This document shows positions 5,043-8,054 of a DNA stretch of 8,054 bases, in pieces (position 1 is the first letter of the stretch; each line of letters opens with the position of its first letter). The notes beneath the pieces were generated by a model. It did not search any database and had not been told where the DNA came from. It saw only the letters and a program-made list of their open reading frames with translations. Both the position numbers and the translations under genes were made by a program. Source of the DNA: Clostridia bacterium (GTDB lineage Bacteria; Bacillota; Clostridia; Oscillospirales; Acutalibacteraceae). The DNA is taken from contig CAAGGN010000059.1 of assembly GCA_900769375.1 (NCBI GenBank), positions 1 to 8,054 on the forward strand, in the 5' to 3' direction.

Positions 5043-6518
5043 TTGAAAAAAATTATTTCTATGTTTTTAATTTCAATTTTGGCTTGCTCTTTTTCCGCTT
5101 GTAAGCCAAGTCAAAGTAGTGATGAAAGTTTTTATAGCTACTACGAATATTTCGAAGATTCCTCAGAATTCGACGAAGGCGAAAAGGATGATATCGATTC
5201 GGGAAAAGATGAATCTAAAACCGAGGACAAGAATGATATACCATCCGGTAGCCCCGAGGTTTCCATCCCTTCATCCCCAACTAAAACTCCTGAAAAGCCG
5301 ACGGCTGAAAATAATGCTCCCACCATTGAAAACGTAACGGTTAACAAAGAGGATATCAAGGAGCCCGAAACCGAAAAGCTTGAAGAAGAGGTAAAAATTG
5401 AAACTCATCACACCTCTCTTGCCCCTTCAAAATACTATCAGTTTTCAACCCTCTCGGAAAAAGAAAAGAATATCTACAGCGTTATTTCAAACAGTGTATC
5501 CAAATCCCTTAACGTTGCGGATATAAGTGATTTTCGGGTTAAATACGAAACTGCATACACAATTCTTCAAAGGTTTATTGCAGATAATCCTCAATATTTC
5601 TATATATCAAGGTCTTATATCATTACCTCAGATGCCGACACAGGCAATGTGCTTGCAATTATTCTTTCATATACCGACGGTACCGTCGCAGATACCTTTG
5701 ACAATAACTTAAACCTCATAAAATCGGCCGACCGCAAGGTAATAAGCGAGCAAATCGAAAAATTTAGCAAGAAAATCGAAGAAATTCTCGGCACCATACC
5801 CTCAAATTTCACCGAGCTTGAAAAAGAAAAGCTTATCCACGATTATATACAGAAAAGTGTTACCTACGATTATGTGGCGGCAAGTACCGTATATCCAAAC
5901 ACCTCTTCTCTGCCACACGCCTACGATATTTACGAAGCCGCAGTAAACGGCAAGGCGGTTTGCGAGGGTTATTCAAAGCTTTTCCAATACCTTTGCTACT
6001 GTACGGGAATTAATGCTACTCAGATTACGGGAACCGCAGATGGCGGCGCGCATATGTGGAATGCGGTTAATATTGATGGAGAGTGGTATCAAACAGACGT
6101 TACCTGGGACGACGGAAGCGATTATTTAAGTTATTCATACTTTAATCTTACAACGTCCCAAATCAGTACCGACCACAAGGCAGAAACCAAGTATACTTCT
6201 GTTCCTGATTGTACTGCTACCGAAAATTCCGCCATTAATACCTTTGTTATCCACGTAAGCAACATGTCAAACCAACCCGATAATTATAAATCCGCAATTG
6301 ATATGGCAGTAAAGCTTAAGGATAAGCGGATATACGTTTATTTTGACAACCCGCAAACTAATAACGGTATCATAGATCTTAATTATTATATGGCCTACAT
6401 TCAACGGTATTTTTTCAATAACTCCACCAGTGTCGGTATTTACGTTCAACAAAAAGGGCTCAATATTGCAAGCACCGTTAACGGCATAGGCGATATGCTT
6501 TATCTCACGGTAAAATAA
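5043..6518 (+). CDS. Transglutaminase-like domain lipoprotein
   Basis: With the TTG start the product is 491 aa and begins MKKIISMFLISILACSFSAC, a good lipoprotein signal with the lipidated Cys at residue 20. Residues about 21-125 are an acidic, Ser/Pro-rich linker that would hold the folded part away from the membrane. Residues about 130-215 (LSEKEKNIYSVI... DNPQYFYI) resemble the helical segment that often precedes such domains in Clostridia. Residues about 255-355 are the transglutaminase-like core with a complete triad: Cys307 in GKAVCEGYSK, His337 in GGAHMWN, Asp352 in TDVTWDD. The fold is papain-like; bacterial members act as peptidases or crosslinking enzymes at the cell surface, and the actual substrate is unknown. 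Residues about 390-491 are not recognised. It is a single-gene unit with a consensus promoter and a terminator shared with rpoC. Confidence 0.88.
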   Translation: MKKIISMFLISILACSFSACKPSQSSDESFYSYYEYFEDSSEFDEGEKDDIDSGKDESKTEDKNDIPSGSPEVSIPSSPTKTPEKPTAENNAPTIENVTVNKEDIKEPETEKLEEEVKIETHHTSLAPSKYYQFSTLSEKEKNIYSVISNSVSKSLNVADISDFRVKYETAYTILQRFIADNPQYFYISRSYIITSDADTGNVLAIILSYTDGTVADTFDNNLNLIKSADRKVISEQIEKFSKKIEEILGTIPSNFTELEKEKLIHDYIQKSVTYDYVAASTVYPNTSSLPHAYDIYEAAVNGKAVCEGYSKLFQYLCYCTGINATQITGTADGGAHMWNAVNIDGEWYQTDVTWDDGSDYLSYSYFNLTTSQISTDHKAETKYTSVPDCTATENSAINTFVIHVSNMSNQPDNYKSAIDMAVKLKDKRIYVYFDNPQTNNGIIDLNYYMAYIQRYFFNNSTSVGIYVQQKGLNIASTVNGIGDMLYLTVK

Positions 6519-6535
6519 TTTAAAGGCACATAACA

Positions 6536-6573
6536 AAACACCGCTTAAGCGTAACTTAAGCGGTGTTTATTAT
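6536..6573. terminator. Bidirectional terminator between the lipoprotein gene and rpoC
   Basis: A 14-bp perfect stem, AAACACCGCTTAAG (6536-6549) / CTTAAGCGGTGTTT (6555-6568), has loop CGTAA. On the plus strand it is followed by TTTATTATTTTATT. On the minus strand the rpoC side ends in GTGTTTTGTT. It sits between two convergent stop codons, 17 and 6 bases away. Confidence 0.9.
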
Positions 6574-6574
6574 T

Positions 6575-8054
6575 TTATTCTTCAGAAATTGTTTCTTCGG
6601 AAACTTCTACTTCTCTAACAGGGTTTATTTCGGCATTTTTCATACCTGTACCTGCGGGAATAAGCTGACCGATAATAACATTTTCCTTAAGACCGAATAA
6701 GGGATCAACCTTACCCTTAATGGCAGCTTCGGTGAGGACACGAGTGGTCTCCTGGAAGGAAGCGGCAGACATAAAGGATTCGGTTGCCAAGGAGGCCTTG
6801 GTAATACCGAGAAGCGTAGGTCTATAGGTTGCAAGGGTGAGTCCCTCTTCGCCTGCCTCAATTCTTGCCTTAACCGCCTTGTTAGCATCGGATATTTCTT
6901 TATATTCGTAGCTAACATTCTGGATTAAGTCGGTAGAACCTGGGTCTTCAACTCTAAGCTTCTTCATCATCTGACGAATGATAACCTCAATGTGCTTATC
7001 GTTGATATCAACACCCTGAGTACGATATGCATTCTGAATTTCAGCGATAATATATTCCTGAACGGCCTCTGCACCCTGCGCCTCAAGAATATCCTGAGGA
7101 TACTTAGCGCCCTTAACGATAATGTCACCTGCGGTTACATAGTCACCGTCGTTGACCTCAATCTTAGAGCCGTAAGGAATTCCTATCTTTTCTTCCTGCA
7201 TAGTTTCTTCATTGTTGATTACAACCACGTTGCTGCGCTTTTCTTCAACAAGACGAACGCGACCTGAAATCTTAGCGATAAGACCGCAACGCTTAGGTCT
7301 GCGGGCTTCAAAGAGCTCTTCAACTCTGGGAAGACCCTGCGTGATATCTTCGGTAGATGCGATACCACCGGTATGGAAGGTACGCATCGTAAGCTGTGTA
7401 CCGGGTTCACCGATAGACTGGGCAGCTACGATACCAACTGCTTCACCTGTTGTAACAGGTTTATTGGTAGCAAGGTTAGCACCGTAACACTTCTGACAAA
7501 CGCCATGATGGCTATGACAAGTAAGAATGGAGCGAATTTCGATAGCGGTAATACCTGCATCAACAATTCTCTTGGCATCTTCCTTAGTCATCATATGGTC
7601 GTTATCACAGATAACCTCGCCGGTTTCGGGATGAACGGCAGGTTTCAAAAGGAAACGACCGATAAGACGCTCTTCAAGAGTTTCAAGAACGTGATTTCCG
7701 TCCTTAATATCGGTAATCATAAGACCTTCTTCGGTACCGCAATCGGTTTCGCGGACAATAACGTCCTGAGAAACGTCAACGAGACGACGGGTAAGGTAAC
7801 CCGAGTCAGCGGTACGAAGAGCGGTATCGGCAAGGCCCTTACGAGCACCACGGGAGGAGATAAAGTACTCAAGTACGTTAAGACCTTCACGGTAGTTAGC
7901 ACGGATGGGGATTTCAATAACCTTACCTGCGGTATTGGCAATAAGTCCGCGCATACCTGCAAGCTGACGAATCTGAGCCATAGAACCACGGGCGCCGGAG
8001 TCCGCCATCATCCAGATGGGGTTGAACTTATCCATGGACTCCTGCAGGGCCTCG
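6575..8054 (-). CDS. rpoC: DNA-directed RNA polymerase subunit beta' (3' part)
   Basis: The frame is open to the window edge, so this is roughly the last 490 residues of a protein that is normally about 1,150-1,200 aa in Firmicutes; the ATG at 8035 is internal. Visible landmarks in order: NPIWMMADSGARGS; the bridge helix (YFISSRGARKGLADTALRTA and SGYLTRRLVDV); the second zinc site with four Cys (VRETDCGTEE, then CHSHHGVCQKC); and the trigger loop (GEPGTQLTMRTFHTGG), which folds onto the bridge helix during nucleotide addition. The C-terminal part (LGITKASLATESFMSAASFQ and PLFGLKENVIIGQLIPAGTG) matches the conserved beta' tail. No large insert is seen in the trigger loop, as is normal for Firmicutes. 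The short acidic C-terminus ends 6 bases before a terminator. rpoB is expected upstream, off the window. Confidence 0.98.
   Translation of the reverse strand, partial: EALQESMDKFNPIWMMADSGARGSMAQIRQLAGMRGLIANTAGKVIEIPIRANYREGLNVLEYFISSRGARKGLADTALRTADSGYLTRRLVDVSQDVIVRETDCGTEEGLMITDIKDGNHVLETLEERLIGRFLLKPAVHPETGEVICDNDHMMTKEDAKRIVDAGITAIEIRSILTCHSHHGVCQKCYGANLATNKPVTTGEAVGIVAAQSIGEPGTQLTMRTFHTGGIASTEDITQGLPRVEELFEARRPKRCGLIAKISGRVRLVEEKRSNVVVINNEETMQEEKIGIPYGSKIEVNDGDYVTAGDIIVKGAKYPQDILEAQGAEAVQEYIIAEIQNAYRTQGVDINDKHIEVIIRQMMKKLRVEDPGSTDLIQNVSYEYKEISDANKAVKARIEAGEEGLTLATYRPTLLGITKASLATESFMSAASFQETTRVLTEAAIKGKVDPLFGLKENVIIGQLIPAGTGMKNAEINPVREVEVSEETISEE

Noticed and set aside
6640..7989. Several open frames of 60-90 codons on both strands inside rpoC
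   Set aside because: They are shadows of a highly conserved gene, with no start signals and no recognisable products.
1..8054. CRISPR array, tRNA or rRNA genes, insertion sequence, prophage or toxin-antitoxin genes
   Set aside because: No spaced repeats, no cloverleaf, no transposase or integrase motifs and no paired small toxin/antitoxin genes were seen on either strand.

Overview
The window looks like a chromosomal segment from an AT-rich, Gram-positive anaerobe of the Clostridia, most likely a gut Oscillospiraceae/Ruminococcaceae type. This is inferred from the signal peptides and lipoprotein signals, the strong Shine-Dalgarno sites, the many rho-independent terminators, the style of the extracellular proteins, and an RpoC without a large lineage insert in the part seen. 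No species can be named from the sequence alone.

Layout. (1) Bases 1-464, minus strand: the N-terminal part of a secreted protein cut by the window edge, probably a large ABC-transporter solute-binding protein with a carbohydrate-binding-like N-terminal domain. (2) Bases 465-972: an AT-rich gap of about 500 bases holding the promoter and a putative AraC-type operator for that gene, a 12-bp inverted repeat, a small hairpin and the terminator of the next operon. (3) Bases 973-2755, minus strand: a compact three-gene operon encoding a secreted cohesin-like protein (382 aa), a 49-aa acidic small protein of unknown function and a 143-aa acidic lipoprotein with a DKDS tandem repeat. (4) Bases 2756-3111: a divergent regulatory region. 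(5) Bases 3112-3957, plus strand: an AraC-family regulator with its own terminator. (6) Bases 4001-4876, minus strand: an EamA/DMT-type membrane transporter. (7) Bases 5043-6518, plus strand: a transglutaminase-like lipoprotein that probably starts at a TTG codon. (8) Bases 6575-8054, minus strand: the 3' part of rpoC (RNA polymerase beta').

The most informative signal is regulatory. A 16-bp sequence, TGCGATTTCTTATCAT, occurs twice in exact tandem with a 21-bp period just upstream of the cohesin-like operon. A 15/16 copy lies upstream of the edge gene. In both places the element directly abuts a poor -35 hexamer, which is followed 17 bp later by a good -10. That is the geometry expected for an AraC-family activator bound to two helically phased half-sites. 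The AraC gene lies next to one of these sites, so a local regulon is likely: one sensor controlling a probable sugar-uptake protein and a set of extracellular proteins.

The right half (EamA transporter, transglutaminase lipoprotein, rpoC) appears to be independent transcription units separated by strong terminators and promoters.
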